Assembly: GCA_023525975.1 (NCBI GenBank)
Contig: JAKNSE010000037.1
Location: forward strand, 372,001-436,000
Length of the DNA: 64,000 bases
Source: Smallanthus sonchifolius
Lineage: Eukaryota; Streptophyta; Magnoliopsida; Asterales; Asteraceae
Direction: 5' to 3'
Every line of letters starts with the position of its first letter. The first letter of the stretch is position 1. Shown in pieces: positions 46,057-58,406 of the stretch. The notes below the pieces were generated by a model. It searched no databases. It was given only the letters and a program-made list of their open reading frames with translations, and was not told the origin of the DNA. A program made the translations under genes and the position numbers.

Positions 46057-46095
46057 GTCTTCTTTTGTCTGTTTTGCTTTATCATCGTTTCCGGC

Positions 46096-48623
46096 ATGGG
46101 TAGAGACGATCTTGCCCTAGTTCGTTCCATCATGAGCAAGCAAGATGTAGCCGCCTTCTGCACTTGGTATCGTTTGCCTCTGACACTTCGTCCTCGGAAG
46201 CCATCTGGTGACGATAATGCGCTGGGATTGGAAGGTTACTTGACTATTTACACTCACTCCTTCAGTTATTCCAACATCCGCTACCCGCTTACTGACTTTC
46301 AGATGTCCGTTTTTAAATTTCATAGCGCCCATTTTTCCCAATTTCACCCGTTAGGGTTGTTGAAGATGACTCATTTCGAAGCTTCTTGTCGAGCCAGGGG
46401 GCTATCCCTTCAGTGCCTTTGTTCCGTCGCTTTTACCGCCTTAGGGTGGATGGTGACTGGTTGACTTTTGAAAAACGAAGGAGTTCGGATTGCTGCTATT
46501 CTCGCTTTCCTTCTTGTATCCATGGTTGGAAGGACCACTATTTCTTTGTTTCTGAATCTTTTCTGTCCTCCCCTCTGCCGTATCGGGAGTTAAGCTCCCC
46601 TATTGTTGACAAAGATCCAGGACCTTCGGATGAAAAAGATTTCTATGACCTTTTGGTTAGCAACCCTACTCCTGCTGGTCCCCTCCCCGAAGAGATACTG
46701 GTCATGGTTGGGATGAGCTCTTTATGGGATGATCCGTTGACACGTCCCGCTGTCTTGGAAAGGGGGGAAAATGTGGGTTGTTGTTGGAGAGATTTTTTCT
46801 GCCTTTTCTTCCCTTTCTTGCTTTTTGTTCATTATTTTGTTGGACTTGTTACTGATATTATTATTTTTTTATACAGAGATGCAGCTTTCTAGGGTGTTGG
46901 ACAAGGCGAACCAGAACCTCAAATACGTCGCTGTCCCTGCCAAGTCTTCGAGTTCTACTGGTCCTTCAGCACCCCGTGGCCATGGCACTCCTGTCTCCTT
47001 GGGCCTTTCTGATGATACTGATCCTGCCCTTCTGTCTACCGAAGATGTTGTAGAATTGGCTAGTGAGTCTGACACAGATGTCCGTCCTTTGTCTCGTAAG
47101 CGCCGTCCTCCTCCTTCCGACATGCTCACTCCTGAGGGGTCCGGCTTTAAGTTGAGGCTACGTAGCGCCTCCAAATCTTCCTAGGTGCGTTTTAGTGAAC
47201 CTGTTTCTATCTCTATTTCTCGCCCTCTTTCTCCTGGTGAGAATCTTGATTTGTCAGCTGGTTCTGACCTGGACCTTTCCCTTGAGGATCCGTTGGATGT
47301 ATCTCTTGACTTGTCTTTATCACATGGTTCTACTTGCGTTGGATCACGTGGTTCTACTTGCGTTGGATGTTCCCATTGTTCCTGTTTCTACCTTCCCTTC
47401 TCTATCTGTTTCTCTTGGTACTAGCCTTCCTGTGATCTCTTCCCCTCCTCCTCATGTCTTTACCTGTGCCGGGTTAGATTCCATGCCTATTGTCCTTCCC
47501 TCCTTTGTTTGTTCTGAAAAGGGTAAGCATGTTACCTCCTCTTCTTCGGTAGCTGCCTTATCCGATCATCTTCCTGATACTCATTTGCTAGCTCGTGAGT
47601 TCACGGATCGTGCTATGCCGCCTGCTCTTGCTTCTTATTTTGCTGGTCTGGACGTGGGTTCTTTGTCTGACCAGTTCCGTGTGTCACACGTTGGGGCGTT
47701 TCTCAGGGGTATTGGTCTGGATCAGAAGGTGCTATTGTTGGAATCTTCTCTTTCTTCCTCCCGGGAAGCTTTGCTTCGTCTTCGCGATGAATTGGCCGAA
47801 GAAAAATAAAGCAAGTTAGTTCTTACTAAGGCAAGTTCTGACGTTTCTGGAGAAGTGGACCGGCTTACACGGGAACTCCAGCATTTGGATAAGCATGTGT
47901 AATCCCTGGAGGAGAAACTTAGATCTACCCAAAACTCTTTGAGGTTTTGTCGAGAGGAACTTGCTGATTCCAACATGTCAATAGACGCTTGGCAAGCATT
48001 CAACAGCGAACAAGAGGTATTTTCTTGTTTTGTCTTGTCGTTTTTGCTTGTATTTTCATTTAGTGAGCTTTTTTTTCCCTTGTTTTTTGCAGGAGAATGT
48101 TCGTTGCTTAAAGGAGAAAATCGCTGGGCAAGAGCAGGATTGGGCTGAAGTTAAAGAAATTTTGGAGCATGACCTATGTCAAGCCCGGTTGGAGACTGCA
48201 CGCATTGCTGACGAACGTCTTATCTTGCAGACTGAGTTCGAAAATGTTCTAGAGAGTTAGGGTCGCTTGTGGGGTGAGAGGGAATGGTTGATTACCCATG
48301 GTTTTAAGCGTGTTTATGACCGTGTTCGCAGCAGTAACGAGTATATGCTACTCTTGGGAGAATTCAGTCGGGCTTGCATGGCCGCCGGTTATCAGACTGG
48401 GTTGTCCGCTGGTTATCAATATGCTGCTGATGGGATCCCTCTGGAGGAGACCCCCAACTATTCTCCCCATGCCGAGCAGTATATGCATGATACCGGCGCT
48501 GTTTTCACCTCCTCCAGCTATTCCCTGATAACTCGCCTTTCTCAGTCTCCCCGGATTTCTGTGGCCGAGATACAGAAATTATCTTCTGCAGTGGACCCCG
48601 ACCCGATTACTCCTGCACCTTAG
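46096..48623 (+). pseudogene. Tat2 antisense additional gene (PF04195-like, coiled coil), broken
   Basis: Homologue of the Tat1 antisense gene in the same place and orientation. The N-terminal domain runs 46096 to about 46410 (word FHPLGLLKMTHFEASC), then shifts frame near a GGGGG run and continues to about 46760 (IHGWKDHYFFVS). Later pieces: 46880-47184 with a basic RKRRPPP patch, an in-frame TAG at 47182, a frameshift near 47330, stops at 47807 and 47900, a coiled coil, an intron at 48017-48092 (GT..AG), a TAG at 48258, then the conserved C-terminal part WLITHGFKRVYD and AAGYQTGLSAGYQ to 48623. Not functional, but it confirms the domain order seen in Tat1. Confidence 0.72.
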
Positions 48624-48989
48624 CTGTGCATGTTTATCCGTATTTGTACCCCTGCTTGGGTGTTAAAATGACTATGTTTCTGGATACTCTAGTCGTTGTC
48701 TTTGTTTATTTTGTTGGGATAGCTGGATACTTTTGCCTTGTGATATATCATCCTTTTTTTTCCATATTTGTAAGTTTTTCTGTAGTTATTGTGAGGTGCC
48801 TCGGCCTCTTTTACTTGCGGGGTGTTATCGATGGTGTCCGCTTACTCTCTCTGCCCGGTATGGCGAGAGGCGGTTTCCATATATTATTTAAATGATCTGT
48901 GACTCATATTAGATTATCTATTCGTTGAGGTAGGGGATACTCCCTCTTATCTTGTGGAGAATCCCCATGCTTGGTTGTTTATACCAAAC

Positions 48990-49785
48990 TGCCTCTCTAT
49001 TGCAGGTGCAGACTCTTCTTCCTCCTCATCAAGGCTGGAGTGCTTTTAATTTGCTATTTTATACAAGATTCCATTTCCATTGGGGGTGAGAATCATTTCT
49101 CTCATTTAGTGAGACGGGAGTGTCCCTGACTTGCAATTTATCTATTACTCCTGTAATTTATGTACCATCCCTTCACCATTAGAGGTGAGGATGATGACTT
49201 CTCCCATCTGGTGAGATGGGGACTTCCTTGACCTCCCCTTTTTTTGTATTATTCCACCACCATTGCAGGTGAGGATCATTTCTCCCATCTGGTGAGATGG
49301 GGACACCTTTAGTTCGCAACTTATATATTATTCCACCACCATTAGAGGTGAGGATTATTTCTCCCATCTGGTGTGATGGGGACACCTTTAGTTCGCAACT
49401 TATGTATTATTCCACCACCATTAGAGGTGAGGATTATTTCTCCCATCTGGTGAGATGGGGACACCTTTAGTTTGCAACTTCTGCATTATTCCACCACCAT
49501 TAGAGGTGAGGATTACCTCTCCCATCTGGTGAGATAGGGACACCTTTAGTTTGCAACTTACGTATTACTCCACCACCATTAGAGGTGAGGATCATTTCTC
49601 CCATCTGGTGAGATGGAGACACCTTTAGTTTGCAACTTACGTATTACTCCACCACCATTAGAGGTGAGGATCATTTCTCCCATCTGGTGAGATGGGGACA
49701 CCTTTAGTTTGCAACTTACGTATTACTCCACCACCATTAGAGGTGAGGATTATTTCTCCCATCTGGTGAGATGGGGATACCTTTT
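48990..49785. repeat. 79-bp tandem array of hairpins between the converging Tat2 genes
   Basis: Seven regular units (49262-49785, period 79) plus diverged ones to the left. Each contains CCCATCTGGTGAGATGGG (7-bp arms) and CACCATTAGAGGTG (short arms). Unrelated in sequence to the 87-bp array of Tat1 but in the same position between antisense gene and pol. Confidence 0.93.
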
Positions 49786-50607
49786 GACTGCAATATCCAT
49801 ATCATAATAAAGTTGTAGGATCGGTGAATACAAGATGGTTCTATTCTAGTTGAGATTGGCGGAAACAATCACAACTATACAATGTAAACAGGTAAACAAA
49901 GAGAATACTGATAAATGCAAATTGTATTAAGCTTCATTGTTTACAAGGTTATAGAGAAAACTCTAAGGAAGCACACATGTACACAAATGAAGATACAATA
50001 CATATAAAGGAACTTAGAATCAAGACAAACCCTTGATTCTAAGGATCAGATCAAACACAGACCGTTCATCTTGGACAGTTACAAGCTATGCTACAATTGG
50101 TAGACAACTAAAAGACAAACTGCATCAAACAGTTGTGATCAGGTCAAAAGTCTTCTTAGGAATCTTTGCAGGAGACTTCAGAAGTGGTTTGTCTTTAATC
50201 ATCTGCACCAATAACATTCCTTCTGCTGATAGATGTGTCAGTGTGGTAGCAGAGGTGTCAGTAGCAAAGTCAAAGCTGCTGATGATTTGCCTATCAGCAG
50301 CATCAAGTGTTTGATGCTGCTGAGAAGCCTATCAGCAGCAACTCTGGACTTCAGCAGATAAGGCTATCCGAAGCATAGTTGTTCATAAGAAGGAGAACTA
50401 CTATCCGCAGCAACTAACCTTATCCGCAGCAGCTTGTTGGTCAGTGGTAAAACTGTGGAGTCCACAGCAGTTGTACCTTGAGAATTTTGTAGCCATCAGT
50501 CTTTATATCTATAAAAGTACATCACAAAAGATCATTAGTTGCATTACATATTATAGGAGTTCAAAACATTACTGATGTCTCGGAGGTACGCTTTTCCTGG
50601 CCTACCG
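49786..50607. other. unassigned Tat2 region, possible solo LTR (minus strand)
   Basis: Starts near TGTAGGATCGG (49814). On the minus strand it has many CTGCTGATAGGC/CAGCAGC words (about 50240-50455), then further along a TATA-like CTTTATATG (50004-50012). This would fit an LTR, but neither a target duplication nor a second edge could be fixed. Confidence 0.35.
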
Positions 50608-53600
50608 CTACATGTAGTATTTCTTCAATTGCATGGCGTTCCAAGTTCGCGGGATCTCGGTTCCATCTGCTAAACTGAGCTTATAAGTTCCTTTTCCATT
50701 CTTCCATGTGACCTGGTACGGCCCCCCCATCTCTGGCTCAGCTTTACTTTGCTCTCCTGTCCACTTGCCTCGTTCGCCCGGAGTGCCTAATCACCTACCT
50801 GCAAATCCATTTGTTTTACCTTAGTGTTGTAGTATTTCTCCATTTGTTTCTTGTACGCAGTCTCCTTCACGGTCGCTATTTCCCTTCTTTCTTCCAGCAA
50901 ATTAAGATGCAACCTGAGCTCCTCCTCATTATCTTCTTCCCCTACCCTTGTCCTCATCGTTGGGGAACCTATTTCGACAGGAACCATCGCTTTGGTGCCG
51001 TACGTTAGGCTGAACGGTGTTTCGTTACTCCCCCTATTTGAGGTGGTTCTGTAAGCCCATAATACATGAGGTAACGCTTCTATCCACCCATTTCTTTCTC
51101 TCCCCAATCTTCTCTTGATACCCTCTACTATTGTTATGTTGGCTCTTTCCACTCTTCCGTTTGCTTGGGGGTGAGCCACGGATGCGAAAATCTGTGTGAT
51201 GTGCAATTTTCGGCACCACTCTTGGAAAAGTTCCCCTACGAACTGCGTCCCTTATCGCTAACAATTATTTACGGAATCCCAAATCTGCAGACTATGTTGT
51301 TCCATACGAAGTTGATCATTTGCCTGCTTGTGATTGTGGCCAACGGCTTTGCTTCCACCCATTTTGTGAAATAATCGATTGCTACTACGAGGAACTTAAC
51401 CCTGCCTGGACCTTCTGGGAATGGCCCCATCAGATATATCCCCCACTTCTGGAAGGGCCAAGAAGATCCCACTGGTGTCAGGTCATAATTTGGCTGTTTG
51501 GTGACTGGGGCGTGCACCTGGCAATTATCACAAACACGCAGCGTTTCTATCACACTTCGATACATACCTGGCCAGTAATACCCTGACTTCATGATTTTAG
51601 ACACCACTGCCTTGGGCGATGCATGAGATCCACAGATTCCTTCGTGTACCTCCCTGGTGATGTAGTTTGCCTCCCTCTCATTTACACATTTGAGTGATGG
51701 TCCTAGGTAAGACTTTCTGTATAGTGATCCTCCTATCATCTCATACTGCAGTGCCTTCACCCTAATTTTCCTGGCCTCATCCTTTCCTTTCGAGAGATCT
51801 TCTTGCGTCAAATATCCTTTTATCGGGGTCATCCATGTGTGTATTTCCTCCATCTATGTGCTCATGATCTCCTGGATTAGGATGGACGGGGTATCTAGCA
51901 CTTCTACTTTGAATCCTTTCTCTAGACTTTGGAATGTGGCTGACGCCAGCTTACTCAATATATCTGCCTTCTTGTTCTGGGCTCTAGGTATGTGAACAAT
52001 TGTGCTTGACCGAAAAGCCTTCCTAAGATCTTGCGTTTTTTGCAGGTATTGTATCATTGCTTCCTCCTTTGCTTCGTATAATCCATTAACCTGATTAGCC
52101 ACCAGTAGTGAGTCCACATGTGCTTCCAAGTCCTTCGCTCCCATTCGCTCGGCCATCCTCAATCCTGCTATGAGTGCCTCGTACTCGGCCTCATTGTTGG
52201 TGGCTTGAAATTCTAGTTTAAGGGCATATGTTAACTCTATTTCCTCAGAGCTTATTAGGATAAGCCCTGCTCCGCACCCTTCTTCATTTGACAACCCATC
52301 GGTGAATAGTTTCCACGTCTCTGCTTGTTTTTCCTCCCCTGATCCGTTTTCCTCTGATTTATCTTTCCATTCCTCCAGCATTTCTGTCACAAAGTCTGCC
52401 AGCACTTGTCTCTTAACCGCCGTCCTTGGGGCGTATTCTATGGTATGATCACCCAGCTCTATGGCCCACTTTGCCATTCTTCCCGAGATTTATGGTTTCT
52501 GCAAAAAATTTTGGATGGGCATGTCTATGATTACCCGGATGGGGTGAGCCTGAAAGTACCTCCTTAACCTTCTGGATGCGTATACTAGGGCCAATGCTAA
52601 CTTTTCTATCGGTGCATATCTTTCCTCCGGTCTTTTGAGTGTTCTACTGAGGAAGTAAATTGGTATCTGCTTATGCTGACGATCTACCATCAATACTGAA
52701 CTGATCGCCGTGCCGGATGCTGATAGGTAGATGGTTAGGGTTTCTTTTTCTGTTGGTGTGGCCAGCGTTGGTAAGTGACATATGTGTTCCTTCATTGCCT
52801 GAAGGGCTTCTTCTGCTTCTTTAGTCCATCTGAACTTGTTCTTTTTTATGGCCTGTTTGAGTGTTTCCATGAAGGGAAGTGTCTTCTCTGCCAGTCGGGA
52901 CAAGAATCTGTTCAGTGCCACCAGCCTCCCGTTCAACCTTTGCACTTCCTTTACCGTCGCTGGGGATTTCATCTCCGCTACTGCCCTTACTTTTTCTGGG
53001 TTAGCCTGAATACCCTCCTTCGTCACTACCACTCCTAAGAATTTTCCTTCTTCAACTCCGAAAGAACATTTGGTGGGGTTTAGTTTCATATTTGCTCCTC
53101 TCAATCTTCCAAATGTTTCCTCTATGTCCCTTATCATGTCTGATTCCGCTTGGCTTTTGATCACCAAATCATCCACATATACTTCAAGGTTTTTTCCAAT
53201 CTGATCCTTAAACAGAGAGTCCATGAATCTCTGGTATGTCGCTCCCGCGTTTTTGAGGCCGAAAGGCATTTTGGTGTAACAAAATATCCCTTCGTCAGTA
53301 TAGAAAGCCGTCTTATCCTGGTCTTCTCGAGCCATGCGTATCTGGTGGTAGCCCTTGTATGCATCTAGAAAACATTTTAGCGGGTATGGTGTTAGAGAGA
53401 CTAGTTTTGTGTCTATCTCTGGCAGAGGATAGCAATCCTTCGGGCACGCTTTGTTCAGATTCTTAAAGTCTATGCACATCCGCCAGCTTCCATCACCTTT
53501 CTTTACCATCACCGGATTGGATATCCAAGTAGGATATCTAACTTCTCTGACTATTCCAGCTTTATACATTTTCCGTGTTTCCTCACATACTGCCCTGTTT

Positions 53601-54340
53601 CTTTCTGGCCCCATACTTCGTTTCTTCTGCTTAACCGGTTCTAACCATTTGTGTGTGTTCAAGCGGTGTTCTGTCTGATCTCTGGGTATGCTTGTCATAT
53701 CCCTGTGTTCCCATGCGAAGACGTCAACATTCCTCATAAGCATCTCTTTAAGTCCCGTCTTCCACCTATCTGGTAACCCTTTACCTATTTTCACTGTTTG
53801 TTCTGGAAAATGATCATTCAATATCCACTGCTCCGTTTCGTTGTTACTTCGATTTCCCTCTTCTTTGGTTCTCGTTATTGATGCTATGATTTCGGATGCA
53901 GATTTGACTGTTGCTATTCCTTGTGGAGTAGGGAACTTCATCATCCCGTGTGCCGTAGACGTGAGTGCTCTTAATGCTTTGATTCTTGGCCTTCCTAGGA
54001 TGGCATTGTACCTAGATTATGCTTTTATGATCACGAATGTGAGGTCAACTGTATTTTCTTTTTCTCCTTCCCTGAGGGTGAAAGGGACGGTGATTTTCCC
54101 TACAGGGTATACCAATTCTCCTGAGAATCCGACCAACGGAGAGTTCTCTTCCCTCAACAGGCTCTGCGTTTTTTCGTCTAGCCTTCGGAAACAGTGTTCA
54201 TACATCACTTCTGCTCCACTGCCTCCATCTACGTGTATTCTGGCTATTCGATGCCTTACAAGTATCACCGAAGTATTCAGTGGAGCGTCTTGCGCTTCCT
54301 CACCTTTCAGCGGGGGAAAGTAATAGGGACTTCCATCCAT
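50608..54340 (-). pseudogene. Tat2 pol: protease, RT, RNase H, integrase, degenerate
   Basis: Protease (54340-54017) has HVDGGSGAEV. RT is the best kept part, one frame of 484 codons (53944-52490) with SWRMCIDFKNLN and YVDDLVIKS. A TAA at 52490 precedes the second RNase H (52477-51854; FTDGLS, NNEAEYEAL, HVDSLL, KADIL). A stop at 51854 separates integrase (51853-51269; HEGICGSHAS, CDNCQ). Its first catalytic region reads GIYLMG, with tyrosine replacing the catalytic aspartate. Further frameshifts follow before AHPQANGRVER (51180) and the end ...AMQLKKYYM at 50608. Same domain order as Tat1. Confidence 0.88.
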
Positions 54341-56052
54341 TCTTTTGACTTGTTTCCTTTTTCTTCTCGGGCTTTTTTGTTCTGAATTCCTTGCTCCTCG
54401 TCTCTTTTCCTTATGACATCCACATGCCTCCGCACACTCCCTTCTTCTCCTCTCGTTTTCTCTTTTTCGTCTCCCTTTGGTCCCACCTGCTTTAGGTCCC
54501 TGATAAGGTGCGACAGTCTCCCTGATCGGACTGTCGTTTCAATTTCCTTTTTGAGATGCATGCAATCGTCCGTCTTATGACCTCTTGACCTGTGGTATTC
54601 GCAAAAATCATGGGGTTGGTCTATGCTCCCCTTCTGATGGGGTAATGGTTTTCCAAATGGGAGTTTAGATCTCTCAGTGGCGAATACTTCACTCGGCGTC
54701 TTGGTCAGGGGTGTGAATTTAGGGTAGTCGGTGTGGGTAGGGTGGTACGGGCTGTAGCGAGGAGTGTTCCCTTGGTGTTCCCCTCGTGGAGTTCTATACT
54801 GTGCGAAGAAAGGTCGAGCCTTCTCGTGCTGGGTTTTTGGTCTAGGAGAGTCATTCGATGACAACTTATATTTCCCTCTGGTGTTACCCTCTTATTTTCC
54901 CATTATCTTGCCTTGGAACCTGCGTCTTTCCCTCTTATCCAGGCTCTAACCTTGTCCATGAGTTTGTCGAACATTTCGGGGAAATCCTCTCCTAGTTTTT
55001 CACACAGTGGGCTGATTCTGACTCCATTCATGAACCTGCTTATTTTCTTGACCTCTGGGACACTTCTGATTTGCATGCTTTCCTTGACAAATCTTTCCAT
55101 GAACATTTCCACTGTTTCTTCGTCCTTCCTTCTTATGTGTTGTATTTCGTTCGGATTTTTTTATGGTTTTCTTGTTTTGACTGAAATTACTTAGGAACTG
55201 TTCTTTTAATTCTTCGAAGCCCTCTATACTTCCCTGTGGAAGGCTGTCGAACCACAACTCCCCCCCCCCCCCGTTAACGTTTGTGCAAACATGTGACACC
55301 AGGTAGGTATGGACCATTGTCCCACCTGACCTGCTCCTTGGAACACATGCAGGTGATCTTCGGGGTCCTTCGTCCCGTCGAACTTTACTACGCTTGATAG
55401 CATCTTTAACCCCATGGGGAGGGTCGCTTATGCTATCCTTTTGGTGAACTTTGACGTGCTTGATAGATTATATGGCACGTAAGGTTTGTTCAAGCAGTCA
55501 GGTTTATTGTTCTGCGTACCTTCAGTATGAAGCGGACCTTTCTTTTGCGTTTCCAAAGCTGTCAAGAGTGAAGCCAGCAACTCTGTCATGGCCGGTTCTT
55601 GGACGATCGTTGCCGGCTTCTTTCCTCCCGGGATCTTGTCTCCGGCGACGGTCACCTGCTTTTGCTTCCTGTCACCACTTGTTTCTACTGCCTGGCTTGG
55701 TAACTCGAAGTTCAGTTTGGTACATATCTCTTTCATTTTCTCCGTTTTTTCCAGTTCCTGCAGGTGGGCTTTCAGTTTTTTCCTTATTCTTTTTAACGAA
55801 CTCCGGGGTGATGGAGGAAAGTTCTCCTCCTTCGTACCCACTGTCCCCACTGTCCTCTACGTCTTCTATGAAAGGAGCGTCTAAGTCTGTTGTGCCTGGG
55901 GTAAATAACTTCGTATTCCTTCTACTTTCTTCCTCTTTGCCGGTGAAACCTGGGGTGAACATCGTCGTATCCGTTCTTCCAACTGATATCGGTGGTGGAA
56001 ATAATGGATCTACCCCGTCTTTAGGGTCCTTCTTTTTTCCTGGGTCCGCCAT
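54307..56052 (-). pseudogene. Tat2 gag, degenerate
   Basis: Begins at ATG 56052 (MADPGKKKDP), 83 bases inside the 5' LTR. Frameshifts near 55840, 55420, 55260-55320 and 55110. The Gag domain words WCHMFAQTL and the Cys/His motif FCEYHRSRGHKTDDC are recognisable. A run of 13 C (55260-55272) lies inside the domain and accounts for one frame change; it could be a sequencing or assembly error. Confidence 0.8.
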
Positions 56053-56134
56053 TCTTCTCCTCTCTGATATATATTTTTTTTGTTTTACAGGAGTACTCCA
56101 GGTGTTATTTTACGGACAACACGGATGGCGCCAA

Positions 56135-56672
56135 TGTAGCAGCCCGGATCTCCACCTAGTGATGAGCGATTGGAGTTGCTAAAACCTAGTACCACGAGAA
56201 GATTTCCTTCACGAAAGAATACCGTTAGCCTCGCCGTAAAGACCCCGAAGGGAGTCTCCACGACCCAGCTCCGACGTGAGAATAAGTAACTTTCGAAGGC
56301 GCAATAGAGAACTCCCTCTAGAGAGGTTGTTCTCTGTAGAATATATTAAAATGTGAAAAAATGTTCAGAGAAAGTTGAGAAGAATCTCCAAAAAACCTGC
56401 CTCCTTCTTTCCGGATCCTTTCTTCATATGGGAGACTCCTTCCTCTTGCATTTAATGCTTCTGTCCTTGGCGAGGTGATGTTTGTCCTGGTGACGGATCG
56501 GACCTAGGGTCCGTGGGATCTTCCTTTGTACTTCGCCGAACTTCCTTTCCTAAGTTGTCTCCTCAGCCTCTTCCTTGTCTTGTTCATTAAATGTTTTGTC
56601 CTTAGTCCATTAAATGAGGTATGGAAGGTTCTTTGTCCCATTCTTTGTCTCGAATCGGGGGTCTCCCCTACA
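56135..56672 (-). repeat. 5' LTR of Tat2
   Basis: 538 bp, partner of 36176-36714. Primer site at 56120-56134 (minus). Confidence 0.92.
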
Positions 56673-56951
56673 ATAATCAATAAATATTTTTTAATGTCAA
56701 TAAGTGAAATGAGAGTACCCAAATTCGTATGTTTTTTTAACAACAAATAAATTTATTATAACTGATTTTAGTTAGAAAAAGCTAATTGAACATCAAAACC
56801 AAGGCATTACAAGAATAACAATAGATTCTGCATTCACTCGGTCCATCCTATCTTATATTTGCTGTTTCGACTACCTATCCAATTAAAAGAAAAGAAATAG
56901 GTAGAATCATAAAGGAGTTCCGACTTCAAATCATTCGCTTTAAAAACCGCT

Positions 56952-57267
56952 TTATTTATGTGATTCAAAATTACCTAACAAGATGTAAATACAACCGCTT
57001 TGATCAATTGTTTTTTTCTTTTGCGTGAACGTGGAATCAAACCAAGGTAAAAAATCATTCGGTCTCATAACATACGGAGCCGCCACTCCTAACCAACGCA
57101 TGATCGATCTCCAAGTTGAAGAAGCAACCCCCATATTCGTCAAAAATATGATCTTTCTCTTCACTTTCTGTCATACAAAAAGGGCACATGGTGAACGAGA
57201 TATCAATACCTATGTGGCTAATCTTAGCCTTCGTAGGAAAGGCTGTCAAGAAGAAGTCTCCAAACAA
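56952..57267 (-). pseudogene. LINE zf-RVT fragment, copy B
   Basis: Second copy of 6558-6875 in segment B. Here the CPFC pair is intact (MCPFCMTESEEKDHIF), but a 1-base indel near 57130 splits the frame. Confidence 0.65.
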
Positions 57268-58337
57268 AAGCGTGTTTTTTTACGACTGAAATCGTCTCGG
57301 TAATCGCGACCCTAAATTCTAAACCCTTTGACCTTCATCCAATCGTCCCTTCATTCTTTCGTTAATTGTTGCTTGTAAATAGTAATTGCTGACCAAAAAG
57401 GAAATGGTTTTTTTGGACTTAATTTTATTAATTATTAGGTTACGTGCTTAGTTTTTAAAATGAATAATGGATTAAATTATTTATTAAGTATTTGATTTAA
57501 ATTATTTATTGGGTTTAGTTGATTATTTAGGTGCTGCCTACCCCCTCCGCACGCGATAGATACGCTGATGGTTAGGTAACAAACTTACCATAAATATGTT
57601 ATTCATGAAATTTAACACATCTCTTTCTACACTATAGTAACTCATACCATAAAGCTATTTAAAAAGGGTTTTACACAATGTGAATATTATGTGCTTGAAA
57701 AAATGAAAATTTTATTTATATATGAAGATGTTACATATACTTTGAGCCGTGGTAAGACATATGAGTCGAGTTGTGTCGGTTTCCTGTCAAAATAGGTTTA
57801 GATTAAAATGGGTTCTAAGAAAAATGGCTTAGGGTCAAAACATACCTTTTTTTAATATTAATTGGTTCATGCCAAAATGGTGATGGTGATGGTGTAAGGG
57901 GTGTCAGCGACGGTGGGGAGCTAGGTAGCAACAATGACGGTGGTGGGGGTGGTGTGGAAGGTTGAGGCGACAACGATGGTGGTGATGCTGCCAACGATGA
58001 TGAGTAGGTGGTGATGACAGACAATGGTCATCTGAACTCGTTTTAAATTAATATGCTTTATAATAATGGTTTGTTTTGACTCATTATGTAACAGACTCAT
58101 GTTGACTCGTTTTATGATCGCTTCAATAGTTCACTGAAATTTTATTTGGGTATTTCGCCGGTTACTAATCTAGTATCGGTATAGTAGGCCTCCTTGGCCA
58201 CTCAACCTGGCCATCGCCAACCAAGAGGGGGATGAACCTACTTCTAGAGACTACTCGCCAATTTGAGTGAAACCAAATAAACCCATATATCATTTCTTTT
58301 ATCCAAATTCTTTAAGGAATGGATATGATTCTATGAC
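57268..58337. other. end of segment B
   Basis: Matches 6876-7901 and 10283-10329. AT-rich, with a GTG-rich simple repeat (57880-58015). The Copia-like insertion of segment A is absent (single CATTT near 58294). No gene seen. Confidence 0.7.
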
Positions 58338-58406
58338 AACCGACAATTTCAGGTCATTGACTGTTCCCGTCATTTTCATAATCACGTACAATTTGATGCA
58401 TATCAT

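Larger units (their letters stand above)
36176..56672 (-). mobile_element. Tat2: Tat-lineage Ty3/Gypsy retrotransposon, interrupted by a nested element
   Basis: LTRs of 539 and 538 bp that differ by roughly 14 substitutions and one indel (about 2.5%). Target duplication ATAAT (36171-36175, 56673-56677), with the empty site in segment A near 6280. The primer site (TTGGCGCCATCCGTG, minus) adjoins the right LTR and the polypurine tract (GACTTGGGGGGACTT, minus) the left one. gag-pol on the minus strand is heavily broken. An antisense gene (46096-48623) and a 79-bp hairpin array match the layout of Tat1. Removing the nested 37084-46056 element and one GTCTT copy leaves about 11.5 kb. Confidence 0.93.
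24111..58337. repeat. segment B of the low-copy repeat, split by nested elements
   Basis: Collinear with segment A (3199-10329) once the insertions are removed: MITE 24282-24499, long-TIR element plus Tat1 (24655-35330), and Tat2 with its passenger (36176-56672). Residual pieces: 24111-24281, 24500-24654, 35331-36175, 56673-58337. Confidence 0.8.

Noticed and set aside
28552..49785. CRISPR-like arrays
   Set aside because: These are head-to-tail tandem repeats with no unique spacers, in plant nuclear DNA.
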